Assembly: GCF_020564355.1 (NCBI RefSeq)
Contig: NZ_JAJCRR010000002.1
Coordinates: 372,001-436,000 of the forward strand
DNA from: Lachnospira pectinoschiza
Lineage (GTDB): Bacteria > Bacillota > Clostridia > Lachnospirales > Lachnospiraceae
Length of the DNA stretch: 64,000 nt
Direction of reading: 5' to 3'
A program made the translations under genes and the position numbers. Below, piece by piece: positions 54,890 through 62,717 of the stretch. Under the pieces are notes generated by a model. That model saw nothing but the letters and a program-made list of their open reading frames with translations. It was not told the DNA's origin and did not search any database. How positions within the stretch are numbered: position 1 is the stretch's first letter; the number at the start of each line of letters is the position of its first letter.

Positions 54890-55059
54890 TTTTAATCCGC
54901 CATAAATTGTTGTCCCCATTCGCACATAGAGTTCAATAAAGGAATCAGTGTTTTGCCTAACTCACTTAAGCTGTATTCTGTTTTGGGAGGAATTATAGGA
55001 TATATTTTTTTGATGATTAAGTTATCACTTTCAAGCTCGCGTAACTGTTGGGCAAGCTT
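54890..55059 (-). pseudogene. HxlR-family regulator remnant
   Basis: Minus-strand frame LAQQLRELESDNLIIKKIYP, then PPKTEYSLSELGKTLIPLLN and a normal stop. This is the second half of an HxlR winged-helix protein (recognition helix, wing, C-terminal helix). It is cut off at 55059 where the frame meets a stop; no N-terminal half is found. Confidence 0.75.
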
Positions 55060-55097
55060 TCATTTCTTTAATATTGCAGACATGATTAGAAGACAAG

Positions 55098-55125
55098 GCA
55101 GTGAACCAATAATGGTTTACTGCCC
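55098..55125. terminator. Inverted repeat upstream of the LytTR boxes
   Basis: GGCAGTGAACCA / TGGTTTACTGCC, 12-bp arms with one mismatch and a 4-base loop, followed by CTTTTC. Terminator or boundary of a rearranged segment. Confidence 0.5.
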
Positions 55126-55127
55126 TT

Positions 55128-55194
55128 TTCACAACAAAAAAAGGTCATTTCACAACATTCCAGATAGATATTGCATGAACTTATCCGATATAAT
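55128..55194 (+). promoter_or_regulatory. LytTR-type direct repeat and promoter of the two-component operon
   Basis: TTCACAACA at 55128-55136 and again at 55149-55157: 9-bp direct repeats spaced 21 bases start to start (12-base gap), the geometry bound by AgrA/ComE-type LytTR dimers. A TATAAT (55189-55194) lies 32 bases after the second repeat; the -35 region AGATAT is far from consensus, as expected for an activator-dependent promoter. Confidence 0.8.
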
Positions 55195-55228
55195 AGCTAT
55201 AAATATATGTAAGCAAGGAAGTGACAAT

Positions 55229-55942
55229 ATGCGAATTGCTATCTGCGATGATGAAGTATCTATGGTTCAGATACTGGAAGAAAAAATAAAAAAGCTATTG
55301 CCGGATGCGGTTATAGAGAAATATTTATCAGGTGATGAACTGATTGCAAGTGGCAGTAAGCCGGATATTCTTTTTCTGGATATTCAGATGCCGGGAATGG
55401 ATGGGATGGAAACGGCAAAGGTGCTTCGTCAGGACAATGAGGATATGATACTCATTTTTGTGACAGCAGCAGAGGAGTATGTCTTTCAGGCATTTGATGT
55501 CGGAGCATTTCAATATCTGGTTAAACCGTTTTCCGACGAGAAATTGAAAGAGGTTGTGACAAAGGCAGTCCATAACATAAAAAGGAGTTCCAGACTTGAA
55601 AAAGACGAAAAGTATATCATGGTACAGACCGCCGGAAGTCATATAAAAATTTTCCTGCGTGATATTGTGTATGCCGAGGTGTATAACAGAAAAGTTATTA
55701 TCCATACACGAAGTACGGATATTGAATACTATGGTAAATTACAGGAATTAAGTGATATGGCAGGAACAGATTTTTTCCGAACACACAGAGCCTATCTTGT
55801 GCATTTTAAATATGTAGAAAAATATGATGCAACTTGTGTAACTATGAAAAATGGAACTGCATTGATTGCAAAAAAGAATTATCCGGAATTTGTGAAGCAA
55901 TATCTGAAGTATAACCAGAGGAAAGGAAATGAAGTCAGATGA
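55229..55942 (+). CDS. LytTR-family response regulator (AgrA-like)
   Basis: 237 residues. Receiver domain with acidic pair ICDDEVSMV, phospho-acceptor Asp51 in ILFLDIQMPGMDG and Lys in QYLVKPFSDEKL; then a LytTR DNA-binding domain (KYIMVQTAGSHIKIFLRDIV, YAEVYNRKVIIHT, FFRTHRAYLVHFKYV). The ATG at 55229 follows AAGGAAG; the long frame upstream covers the promoter. It overlaps the kinase gene by ATGA. It probably binds the TTCACAACA repeats at its own promoter and at 57368. Confidence 0.93.
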   Translation: MRIAICDDEVSMVQILEEKIKKLLPDAVIEKYLSGDELIASGSKPDILFLDIQMPGMDGMETAKVLRQDNEDMILIFVTAAEEYVFQAFDVGAFQYLVKPFSDEKLKEVVTKAVHNIKRSSRLEKDEKYIMVQTAGSHIKIFLRDIVYAEVYNRKVIIHTRSTDIEYYGKLQELSDMAGTDFFRTHRAYLVHFKYVEKYDATCVTMKNGTALIAKKNYPEFVKQYLKYNQRKGNEVR

Positions 55943-57309
55943 GTTTAGTGGAAAGATGCTGGATGATCACATCGAAGTTTTCTGTTATTGCAATTTTGAT
56001 TATTACAGGAATCTGTTTTGGTGTTTTTGTATATCCATATATGAAAAAGAAAAGGGAAGCTGCTCTGGTCAGTATTGTTTATATTGGAATTATGTCTGTG
56101 CTGTATCTGATACCGCAGCAGATTGGCAATTTTTCTGCATATATGCTGGGGGTTGTGGCTGCATTTTTTGTGATGTATGTACGGGACAGAAGAAACATCT
56201 ATCAGAAAATATTTCTTGCAGTGACATTTTTTTCTATCCGTTGGCTTGCGGTTGCAATGGCAGGCAGACTGGATGATTTTATCACAAAAGCTCTGGTTTT
56301 TAGGAATACGATTGCAGGAAGACAATGGCTGCAATATGGACTTTATGCTGGAACGAGAATTCTGGATATTGTGCTTTGTATCGTTTTCCTTGCAGTTGCA
56401 ATCGGTCTGATCAATAAAGCATATGTATACAAAAATGATGAAATGAGCGTTAAAGAGCTGGTAATGCTTATCATACCTTCTCTTGTGGGAGTTACAGGAT
56501 ATGGCATTCTGCAATATTATCTGAATATTTATGAAAAAGATACAGGAAAGAGCCTGACAGATACCTATGGATTTTATGGAGCTTTAAGCTTTGTGCATTA
56601 TTTTATCTCTATCATAGCAATTCTTGTTATGACTACGATGTTTCAAAACTGGAAGGTGGCACAGGAAGAACAGACAGGGCAGGAGCTGGTATTAAATCAG
56701 GTCAGTAATATGAAAAAGCATATCGGGGAAGTGGAAAAGCTGTATCAGGATATCCGCAGCCTGCGTCATGACATGGGGAATCATATACAGATGCTGGAAC
56801 ATCTTGTGGCAGAGAATCATATGGATGATGCAGCAGAATATATGGAGCATTTGAAAAAGGAGTGGAATGAAATATCTCCTGAGATAAAAACGGGGAGTCC
56901 TGTCATTGATGTGATTCTGATGGAAAAGTTAAGAGAAGCAAAGGAAAAGCAGATTCGTTTTATATCAGATTTTCATTATCCGGGGGATACGAAATTAAAT
57001 GCATTTGATTTAAGCGTGATCTTAAACAATGCACTGGATAATTGCATGGAAAATGTAAGTGGAGAAAATCCTTATATCTGTATCTCTTCTTTTCGGAAAA
57101 ACAGTATTTTTATGATAACCATAAAGAACAGATATGAGGGAGAGTTAAATTATAAGGACAGTGATCTGCCGGAAACAACGAAATCCGGGAAGGAGCATGG
57201 AATTGGACTGCATAATATCCGAAGGGTTGCAAGGATGTATATGGGAGATATATCTTTAGAGCAGGAGAATCAGGAAGTGGTTCTAAGTATTATGTTACAG
57301 GTAGAATAA
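55939..57309 (+). CDS. AgrC-like membrane sensor histidine kinase (GHKL)
   Basis: 456 residues: six or seven membrane helices in residues 10-240, a coiled linker, the His-box SLRHDMGNHIQMLEHL (His277), the N-box VILNNALDNCMENV and the ATP lid GKEHGIGLHNIRRVARMY. This is the AgrC/HPK10 type that senses peptides through the membrane domain. No agrB or agrD-like gene is found beside it, so the signal is unknown. Stop is followed by a terminator. Confidence 0.92.
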   Translation: MSLVERCWMITSKFSVIAILIITGICFGVFVYPYMKKKREAALVSIVYIGIMSVLYLIPQQIGNFSAYMLGVVAAFFVMYVRDRRNIYQKIFLAVTFFSIRWLAVAMAGRLDDFITKALVFRNTIAGRQWLQYGLYAGTRILDIVLCIVFLAVAIGLINKAYVYKNDEMSVKELVMLIIPSLVGVTGYGILQYYLNIYEKDTGKSLTDTYGFYGALSFVHYFISIIAILVMTTMFQNWKVAQEEQTGQELVLNQVSNMKKHIGEVEKLYQDIRSLRHDMGNHIQMLEHLVAENHMDDAAEYMEHLKKEWNEISPEIKTGSPVIDVILMEKLREAKEKQIRFISDFHYPGDTKLNAFDLSVILNNALDNCMENVSGENPYICISSFRKNSIFMITIKNRYEGELNYKDSDLPETTKSGKEHGIGLHNIRRVARMYMGDISLEQENQEVVLSIMLQVE

Positions 57310-57315
57310 GGACAA

Positions 57316-57361
57316 AAAGCACTAAGTAATCTGTGAAACATCAGAATATTTAGTGTTTTTT
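57316..57361 (+). terminator. Intrinsic terminator of the two-component operon
   Basis: AAAGCACTAA...TCTG paired imperfectly with CAGA...TTAGTG, T6 tail. It separates the regulator from the target operon. Confidence 0.75.
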
Positions 57362-57367
57362 ATTTGC

Positions 57368-57397
57368 TTCACAACAAAAAAAGGGCGGTTCACAACA
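57368..57397 (+). promoter_or_regulatory. LytTR-type direct repeat before the FlxA-like operon
   Basis: TTCACAACA at 57368-57376 and 57389-57397, identical 9-mers with the same 21-base period and same orientation as at 55128. A weak -10 (AAGAAT, 57429-57434) stands at the same distance (32 bases) as in the first promoter. Confidence 0.8.
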
Positions 57398-57494
57398 TCG
57401 CTGTTTATTGTAAAGAAAGATATGCCGAAAGAATCAGTAAAGAGAAATCATGTTGTACAGATTTTTAAGGAAACGGATTTCAGAATTTAAGCTC

Positions 57495-57557
57495 AAGGAG
57501 GCCAAATCCTCTCCTCACCAAAGGGTTCGGATTTTGCTTCGCAAAACAAGGAGGATT
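57495..57557 (+). promoter_or_regulatory. Leader that can mask the first ribosome binding site
   Basis: GAGGATT (57551-57557, the RBS) is complementary to AATCCTC (57505-57511). AATCCTC can also pair with the preceding AAGGAGG (57495-57501) region. The intervening hairpin TTTTGC-ttc-GCAAAA (57532-57546) brings the halves together. Two exclusive folds would open or close the RBS. Confidence 0.5.
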
Positions 57558-57560
57558 AAA

Positions 57561-58361
57561 ATGAGAATCAATGGATTTAGTGGGACAAATACGCAGACAG
57601 GAACAATGGGAATGTCACAGGGGAATGATTCTGTAAGTAAAAATATTCAGAATCAGATTGCAAATGCACAGCAGAAGCTACAGGATTTATCATCAAATGA
57701 AGAAATGTCATTAGAGGATAAGATGAAAAAGCGTCAGGAGATACAGCAGGAGATTAACAATCTCAATCAGCAGTTAAGACGGCACCAGATCGAGCAGAGA
57801 AAGGAACAGCAGAGTAAAAATTCGTCATCTATGGATGATATGGTGGCTGGAACAAGTAGCACTTCTAAAAAGAAAGACACCGGATTGTCACAGGCAAGTA
57901 TGCAGGCGATGATTTCCGCAGATTCTTCCATGAAACAGGCAAAGGTGCAGGAAAGTATGGCAACACAGATACAGGGACGTGCCAGTGTGCTTGAATCTGA
58001 AATCAAACAGGATGCCGGAAAAGGAAATACTGAGAAGAAGGAAGAAGAACTGGCAGAGCTGCAGGCAAAGGCACAGTCTGCGACAGCAGCACAGATGTCT
58101 ACACTTGCAGATGCAAATAAATCAGTAGAAGAAGCTGCAAAAGCGGAGAACAGCAATACAGAAGACACTGCAACAAAGAACAATACTGATAAATCCGAGA
58201 AAACACAGGAATCTGCGGGGGCTGCGGCAGAGGAGACAGACAGCGTAAAGAATACGGATATCAAAGGGGAAACACAGGTGACAGTAGAAACACCGACTCT
58301 GGAAAATGCACAGAATGCAACACAGCAGGCAGTGTATACACCGATTGATATTCGTTTATAG
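57561..58361 (+). CDS. FlxA-like coiled-coil protein with C-terminal PIDIRL
   Basis: 266 residues. No signal peptide. The N-terminus (MRINGFSGTNTQTGTMGMS) is Gly/Ser/Thr-rich. Residues about 25-85 are coiled coil (IQNQIANAQQKLQDLSS, KRQEIQQEINNLNQQLR), matching the FlxA-like family. A Gln/Lys/Ala-rich helix and a disordered Thr/Glu tail follow, ending VYTPIDIRL. It is the first gene behind the LytTR repeat; RBS AAGGAGG. FlxA-like proteins have no firm function; absence of a signal peptide and filament-like composition suggest export by a non-Sec route, which is inference. Confidence 0.8.
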   Translation: MRINGFSGTNTQTGTMGMSQGNDSVSKNIQNQIANAQQKLQDLSSNEEMSLEDKMKKRQEIQQEINNLNQQLRRHQIEQRKEQQSKNSSSMDDMVAGTSSTSKKKDTGLSQASMQAMISADSSMKQAKVQESMATQIQGRASVLESEIKQDAGKGNTEKKEEELAELQAKAQSATAAQMSTLADANKSVEEAAKAENSNTEDTATKNNTDKSEKTQESAGAAAEETDSVKNTDIKGETQVTVETPTLENAQNATQQAVYTPIDIRL

Positions 58362-58382
58362 TTGGTAAAGGAGAATGGTATT

Positions 58383-59138
58383 ATGTCAGAGATTAAGAGT
58401 TTTAGTGATTACACAAGTAAATATAACAGCAATGTAGATTATTCCGCATTATTTGGAGGAACTTCCGACAGTTCATCCGTAGGAAACACCAATATGCTTT
58501 CTGATTATGCTGCGATTAAAAACGGAAGCTATGGAAAACTTATGAAAGCATATTATGCAAAGCAGGATGCAGAAAAATTATCGGGTAAAGGCGATACTTC
58601 ACAGAAGCTTACACTGATGAAAACAAGTGCGGATTCCCTGAAAAAATCAGCAGATGCACTAAACGATGCGTCACTCTGGGAAAAAAAGAAAATAAAAAAG
58701 AAGGATGAAAAGACCGGGGAAGAAACAGAGGTAGAGGATTATGACTGGGATGCAATTACCAAAAAAGTGAAATCTTTTATTGATGATTATAATGACGTTG
58801 TTAAGGAGGCAGGAGAATCCAATACAAAAGATGTTCTTAGAAATGCTTCATGGATGACAGGCATGACAGACAAAACCAGTCATTTACTTTCTAAAATAGG
58901 TATTACCATAGGAAAGGGGAATAAGTTGGAGCTAGATGAAGATGAATTGAAGAAAGCAGATATCAGTTCACTGAAAACGGTTTTTACAGGTTACAATTCC
59001 TTTGTAGGCAAAACAGCCCAGAAAGCAACTGGTATATCAAATGCTGCGAACCGGGCAAGTGCAACTTATACAAACAATGGTACATATTCTAAAACGAATT
59101 CTTCTCTAACGTCAAGTAAGATAGATAAGGAAGTATAG
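58383..59138 (+). CDS. FliD-like C-terminal-type protein
   Basis: 251 residues, no signal peptide. Residues about 125-225 (AITKKVKSFIDDYNDVVKEA, WMTGMTDKTSHLLSKIGITI, LELDEDELKKA, VFTGYNSFVGKTAQ) resemble the C-terminal domain of the flagellar cap protein FliD, where a cap helix precedes a conserved start-point motif. No FliD N-terminal D0 domain and no flagellar gene are in the window. The ATG at 58383 follows AAAGGAG; 21 bases separate it from the gene upstream. End is SSKIDKEV. Confidence 0.75.
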   Translation: MSEIKSFSDYTSKYNSNVDYSALFGGTSDSSSVGNTNMLSDYAAIKNGSYGKLMKAYYAKQDAEKLSGKGDTSQKLTLMKTSADSLKKSADALNDASLWEKKKIKKKDEKTGEETEVEDYDWDAITKKVKSFIDDYNDVVKEAGESNTKDVLRNASWMTGMTDKTSHLLSKIGITIGKGNKLELDEDELKKADISSLKTVFTGYNSFVGKTAQKATGISNAANRASATYTNNGTYSKTNSSLTSSKIDKEV

Positions 59139-59203
59139 TATGTTAAGCCTAAATGACAAGAAGAAAAATCTTTTGTATTAATTTGTCGGGAAGGAGGAAC
59201 CAG

Positions 59204-59800
59204 ATGAGTTTTACAGTCAATTTATCCGGTGGAGGTTTACTGATAAATAGATTTAATAGTTCTAATATGTTGAAAAGTACACAGGAAAAATTGCAGCGAC
59301 AGCAGGAACGGGATAATAAGGTGGCTTTTTTTGAAGCACAAAAAGAAAATTTGAAAAACCGAAAGGCTGACAGTTTGGAAGAAATCTCTGAAAAGCTGGA
59401 AATGTTTCATAATTATGAGGATGAAATTGCGGCAGCAAATCAGGAGTATAATAATTCACAGATGTTTCATGTCATGGACGAGGCAGAAGAACATGGCGAA
59501 AAGATTGCGGAAGCTGCTGAGAGGAATAAGCCTAAAACAGAAGAAGAACGAAAGGAAGAAATGGTGGATGAAGCTCTTGGAACAGAGGAAAACAAGGGCA
59601 TGATGTCTGAAATCATGGACGAACTTTCGGAGACAACCGAAGAAATGACAGAGCAGATGACGGAAAAAACTGTGGAGAATATGGAAGAACTTCCAGACGA
59701 GGTTTTGCAGGAGCAGCTTGCTACAGATAGTTTAGAGGCAGCAGAAATGGTACAAACAGACACAATTAAAAGGTATGTGCCGATTGATATTAGAGTCTAA
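59204..59800 (+). CDS. Acidic coiled-coil protein with C-terminal PIDIRV
   Basis: 198 residues, no signal peptide. The start (MSFTVNLSGGGLLINRFNSS) is followed by charged helical segments and a Glu/Met-rich stretch (MDELSETTEEMTEQMTEKT), ending KRYVPIDIRV. The tail resembles the first protein's PIDIRL. RBS AAGGAGGAA. No family recognised. Confidence 0.75.
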   Translation: MSFTVNLSGGGLLINRFNSSNMLKSTQEKLQRQQERDNKVAFFEAQKENLKNRKADSLEEISEKLEMFHNYEDEIAAANQEYNNSQMFHVMDEAEEHGEKIAEAAERNKPKTEEERKEEMVDEALGTEENKGMMSEIMDELSETTEEMTEQMTEKTVENMEELPDEVLQEQLATDSLEAAEMVQTDTIKRYVPIDIRV

Positions 59801-59827
59801 TGGTATTTATCTGGGAAGGAAACAGCT

Positions 59828-60586
59828 ATGAAGATTTACAATAATACAAATATTACATATTCTGCAATCGAACATAACAGCAGGGAAAATACAAAGCAAA
59901 ATGTTCCGGCAGATTTAGAAAAGAAAATGACACAGTATACAGATACACTTTCCATTTCCAAAACAGGGCAGGAGAGCTTTCGACATTTATCTTCTGTCAG
60001 TTCTATGGATTATCAGAACCGTTTTGAGAAGGAAGTGACGGATATATTTGTCAAAGAAGATACAGAGAGTGTAAAAACTGATTCCTTTGAACATCATGTA
60101 AACAGAATGGCAGAAGCATATAACAAAATGAAAAACAGCATTGAAGAAAAATATGCGGAACAAGATTATGAGCCGGAGTATTATGTGACAGAATCGGGCA
60201 AAATTGAGGAATTAACCAAAGAAAAAGAACTGGATATGCTGAATCAGGCATATGAAAATCACAGTAATTTTATGGCAACTTCAACAGAAATCTGGTCAGA
60301 ATTACAGGATTTTACCCCATCGGTAGTTTACCATAAAGGAAGTGAACAGACAGCAAATGAACAGAACATAGGTGAGAATCAGGAGAATACTGCAAAATCT
60401 AAAGAAAAGGGGGTTATCCAAAATTCGGCATATCAGGCATTTTTATCCGCCATCAAGTCGGATAACCAGAAATTATCGCAGCAGTATTCGGGTGACTGGA
60501 AAGATTTAAGGCTAAATCTGAATGTATCAGATGGTGATCGGAAAATGCTTAATGGTATTTGGGATTATTATGCTAATAAAAGGTAA
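59828..60586 (+). CDS. Uncharacterised protein of the LytTR-linked operon
   Basis: 252 residues, no signal peptide. Starts MKIYNNTNITYSAIEHNSRE, has a helical middle (SFEHHVNRMAEAYNKMKNSI), and ends near DWKDLRLNLNVSDGDRKMLN. No family recognised with confidence. RBS GGGAAGGAAAC, 27 bases after the previous stop. Confidence 0.75.
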   Translation: MKIYNNTNITYSAIEHNSRENTKQNVPADLEKKMTQYTDTLSISKTGQESFRHLSSVSSMDYQNRFEKEVTDIFVKEDTESVKTDSFEHHVNRMAEAYNKMKNSIEEKYAEQDYEPEYYVTESGKIEELTKEKELDMLNQAYENHSNFMATSTEIWSELQDFTPSVVYHKGSEQTANEQNIGENQENTAKSKEKGVIQNSAYQAFLSAIKSDNQKLSQQYSGDWKDLRLNLNVSDGDRKMLNGIWDYYANKR

Positions 60587-60619
60587 TGAAAGCTTTGTCA
60601 TACGAAAGGAGATGTTAGT

Positions 60620-61234
60620 ATGGCAGTTACAGGTGTAAACAATTACTCTAATATTTACACAAATGCTTATACCGGTAATATACGGAAAAATAATGCTAAG
60701 GAAACCACAGAAAAGCAGGTTGTGGAGCAAACAGAAGATGTAAAGACAGGGACAACCCGAAAAACTGCAGCGGATGAACTTTCCTATCTTTCTAAAAAAT
60801 TTGACAATTATAGTTTTGTATCAGCAAATTATAGTCCGGGGATGAAATATGGTAAATCAATTACCACGAATGTAGCGATTTCTCCTCAGTTTTTAACAAA
60901 AATGGCAAATGATTCAGACTTAGAAGATGAGTACATAAAAGAAATTGGTAACATGAAAAAATTAGATGAGCAGTTTGCAAAGCAACAAGCAGATATTGGA
61001 TGGAGAGTTGAACAGGGATGGGCAATAGATAAAGATGGAAATATTAGTTCATGGGCAATAGGACATAAAGATTCAAAAGTAAAATCGTTTCTTCAGAATA
61101 TGAGTGAAAAAGCCGAAGAAATCCTACAGAAGCAGTTGGAAAAAGCAAAGGATACAAAGGAAGAAAAAGAAGTATTCTCGATGAAAAAGCATAAAGAAGT
61201 TTCAAAAAAGAACAATGTCGATTTGAAGGTGTAA
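60620..61234 (+). CDS. DUF6033-like protein
   Basis: 204 residues, no signal peptide. MAVTGVNNYSNIYTNAY is followed by ELSYLSKKFDNYSFVSANYS, VAISPQFLTKMANDSDL and IGWRVEQGWAIDKDGNISSW. This pattern I associate with DUF6033 proteins of Clostridia (from memory, no search run). End is KKNNVDLKV, a variant of the operon's tail. RBS AAAGGAG. Confidence 0.7.
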   Translation: MAVTGVNNYSNIYTNAYTGNIRKNNAKETTEKQVVEQTEDVKTGTTRKTAADELSYLSKKFDNYSFVSANYSPGMKYGKSITTNVAISPQFLTKMANDSDLEDEYIKEIGNMKKLDEQFAKQQADIGWRVEQGWAIDKDGNISSWAIGHKDSKVKSFLQNMSEKAEEILQKQLEKAKDTKEEKEVFSMKKHKEVSKKNNVDLKV

Positions 61235-61292
61235 ATAATCAGATTCGAAGTATTATGCAGAAAAAATGCATAGCATTGAGGGAGCCTTGCGT

Positions 61293-61532
61293 ATGTCAGA
61301 TGAAATCAATGCCCAGTTCGGATTTGAAAGAGTATTCGGTAAGACTAACGACAATGCAGATACTGATACAAAAATTACAAAATTTGGCATCTCTTTTAAT
61401 AGTGACGGAACTACCACATTCTTTGCAGAGTTAGAAAAATCATCAGCCAGTCAGAAAGAATATCTTGAAAAGCTTCAGGAAAAGAAAGCTGATGAGAATA
61501 AAATCGGCGGAAGATTTAATTTTTTAGTTTAG
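61293..61532 (+). CDS. Short DUF6033-like C-terminal domain protein
   Basis: 79 residues (88 if the ATG at 61266 is used): MSDEINAQFGFERVFG, then TKFGISFNSDGTTTFFAELE. It reads like the C-terminal part missing from the preceding 204-residue protein, so it may be a fragment split from a longer gene, or a stand-alone small protein. GAGGGAG stands 8 bases before the ATG at 61293. Confidence 0.55.
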   Translation: MSDEINAQFGFERVFGKTNDNADTDTKITKFGISFNSDGTTTFFAELEKSSASQKEYLEKLQEKKADENKIGGRFNFLV

Positions 61533-61588
61533 TGGATTCAGATGAAAATAGAAGCAATTTCATAAAATCTTACATACACACTTGACAA

Positions 61589-62305
61589 TATGCCTCTGAG
61601 CGCGGTGTTGGCGAAGGTGTCAGAACCTGCGGTGTGGCAAGAGAACAGCTTTTTGTTGCAAGTAAGGTGGCGGCAGAGCATAAGACCTATGAAGAAGCGA
61701 TGGCTGGCATTGATAAAACACTTGAAACAATGGGACTGGATTATCTTGATTTGATGATTATTCATTCTCCGCAGCCTTGGGATAAGGTCAATCAGAGTGA
61801 TGACCGGTATGTGGAAGGCAACCGGGCTGCATGGAGAGCCTTAGAAGATGCTTACAAGGCAGGCATACTTAAAGCAATCGGCATATCCAATTTCCAGATT
61901 GGTGATATTGAAAGCCTTGTTAAAACATCAAAAATCAAGCTGATGGTAAACCAGATTCTACTTCATATCAGTAATACGCCGCTTGAACTAGTAGAATACT
62001 GCCAGAAAAACGGCATTACGGTTGAAGCATATTCACCGATTGCACATGGTGAAATTTTAAAACAGCCGGAAATTAAGGCTATAGCAGATAAATACGGCGT
62101 AACCGTTGCACAGCTTTGTATCCGCTATACAATCCAGCTTGGTACAGTTTCACTGCCAAAGACAGCTAATCCAGAGCATATGAAATCTAATTCACAGGTG
62201 GATTTTGAAATTAGTGATGAAGATATGAAGATACTCAAAAATTTCAAAAAAATTGAAAGCTATGGTGAAAGTGGTATCTTCCCGGTATACAGAGGAAAAA
62301 TGTAA
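61589..62305 (+). pseudogene. Aldo/keto reductase, N-terminally truncated
   Basis: From YASERGVGEGVR onward the frame is intact to a normal end (GIFPVYRGKM): AREQLFVASKV with the catalytic Lys, LDYLDLMIIHSPQPWD, GILKAIGISNFQIGD, NQILLHISNTPLELVEYCQK, VAQLCIRYTIQLG and LPKTANPEHM. The first about 45 residues with start and catalytic Asp/Tyr are lost; translation from the ATG at 61634 would give an inactive 223-residue product. A sequence TTGACA precedes it, but no -10 was seen. Confidence 0.8.
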
Positions 62306-62306
62306 A

Positions 62307-62639
62307 ATGAAAAAGCCATATATTATATGCCATATGATGACATCTGTGGACGGAAGAATTGACTGTGCCATGACGTCAAAGTTAAGCGGTGTATCCGATT
62401 ATTACACCACGCTGGCTCAGATTAATGTGCCGACTACGGTAAGCGGAAGAGTGACAGCAGAACTTGAAATGGCAGAGCCGGGAAAGTTCGCTGTGTCAAA
62501 CACTGAAATTTACGGACAGGAAGGCTTTTCAAAAAAGGCAGACTGTGCCGGTTATGAAGTGATTGTCGATACAAAAGGCACACTGATTTGGCCGGATGCC
62601 GCAGACATGGAGAAGCCGTATCTGCTTCTTTGTTTTTGA
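62307..62639 (+). pseudogene. RibD/DHFR-like reductase, 3' truncated
   Basis: 110 residues. MKKPYIICHMMTSVDGRID and VPTTVSGRVTAELEMAE are the opening of RibD C-terminal/dihydrofolate-reductase-like proteins, which are normally about 220-240 residues. The frame stops after KPYLLLCF, at about half length, without the NADPH-binding end. No clear RBS; it follows the aldo/keto reductase by one base. Confidence 0.75.
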
Positions 62640-62717
62640 GGACTCCCCATTGATAACCGGTGATGAATGGCATATAATAGATTAGGTTATGATTATTTGG
62701 AAACGGGGATTATATTC

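Noticed and set aside
55945..56514. 189-codon minus-strand frame in the LytTR-linked kinase
   Set aside because: Antisense to membrane helices, His/Lys/Asn-rich, no RBS.
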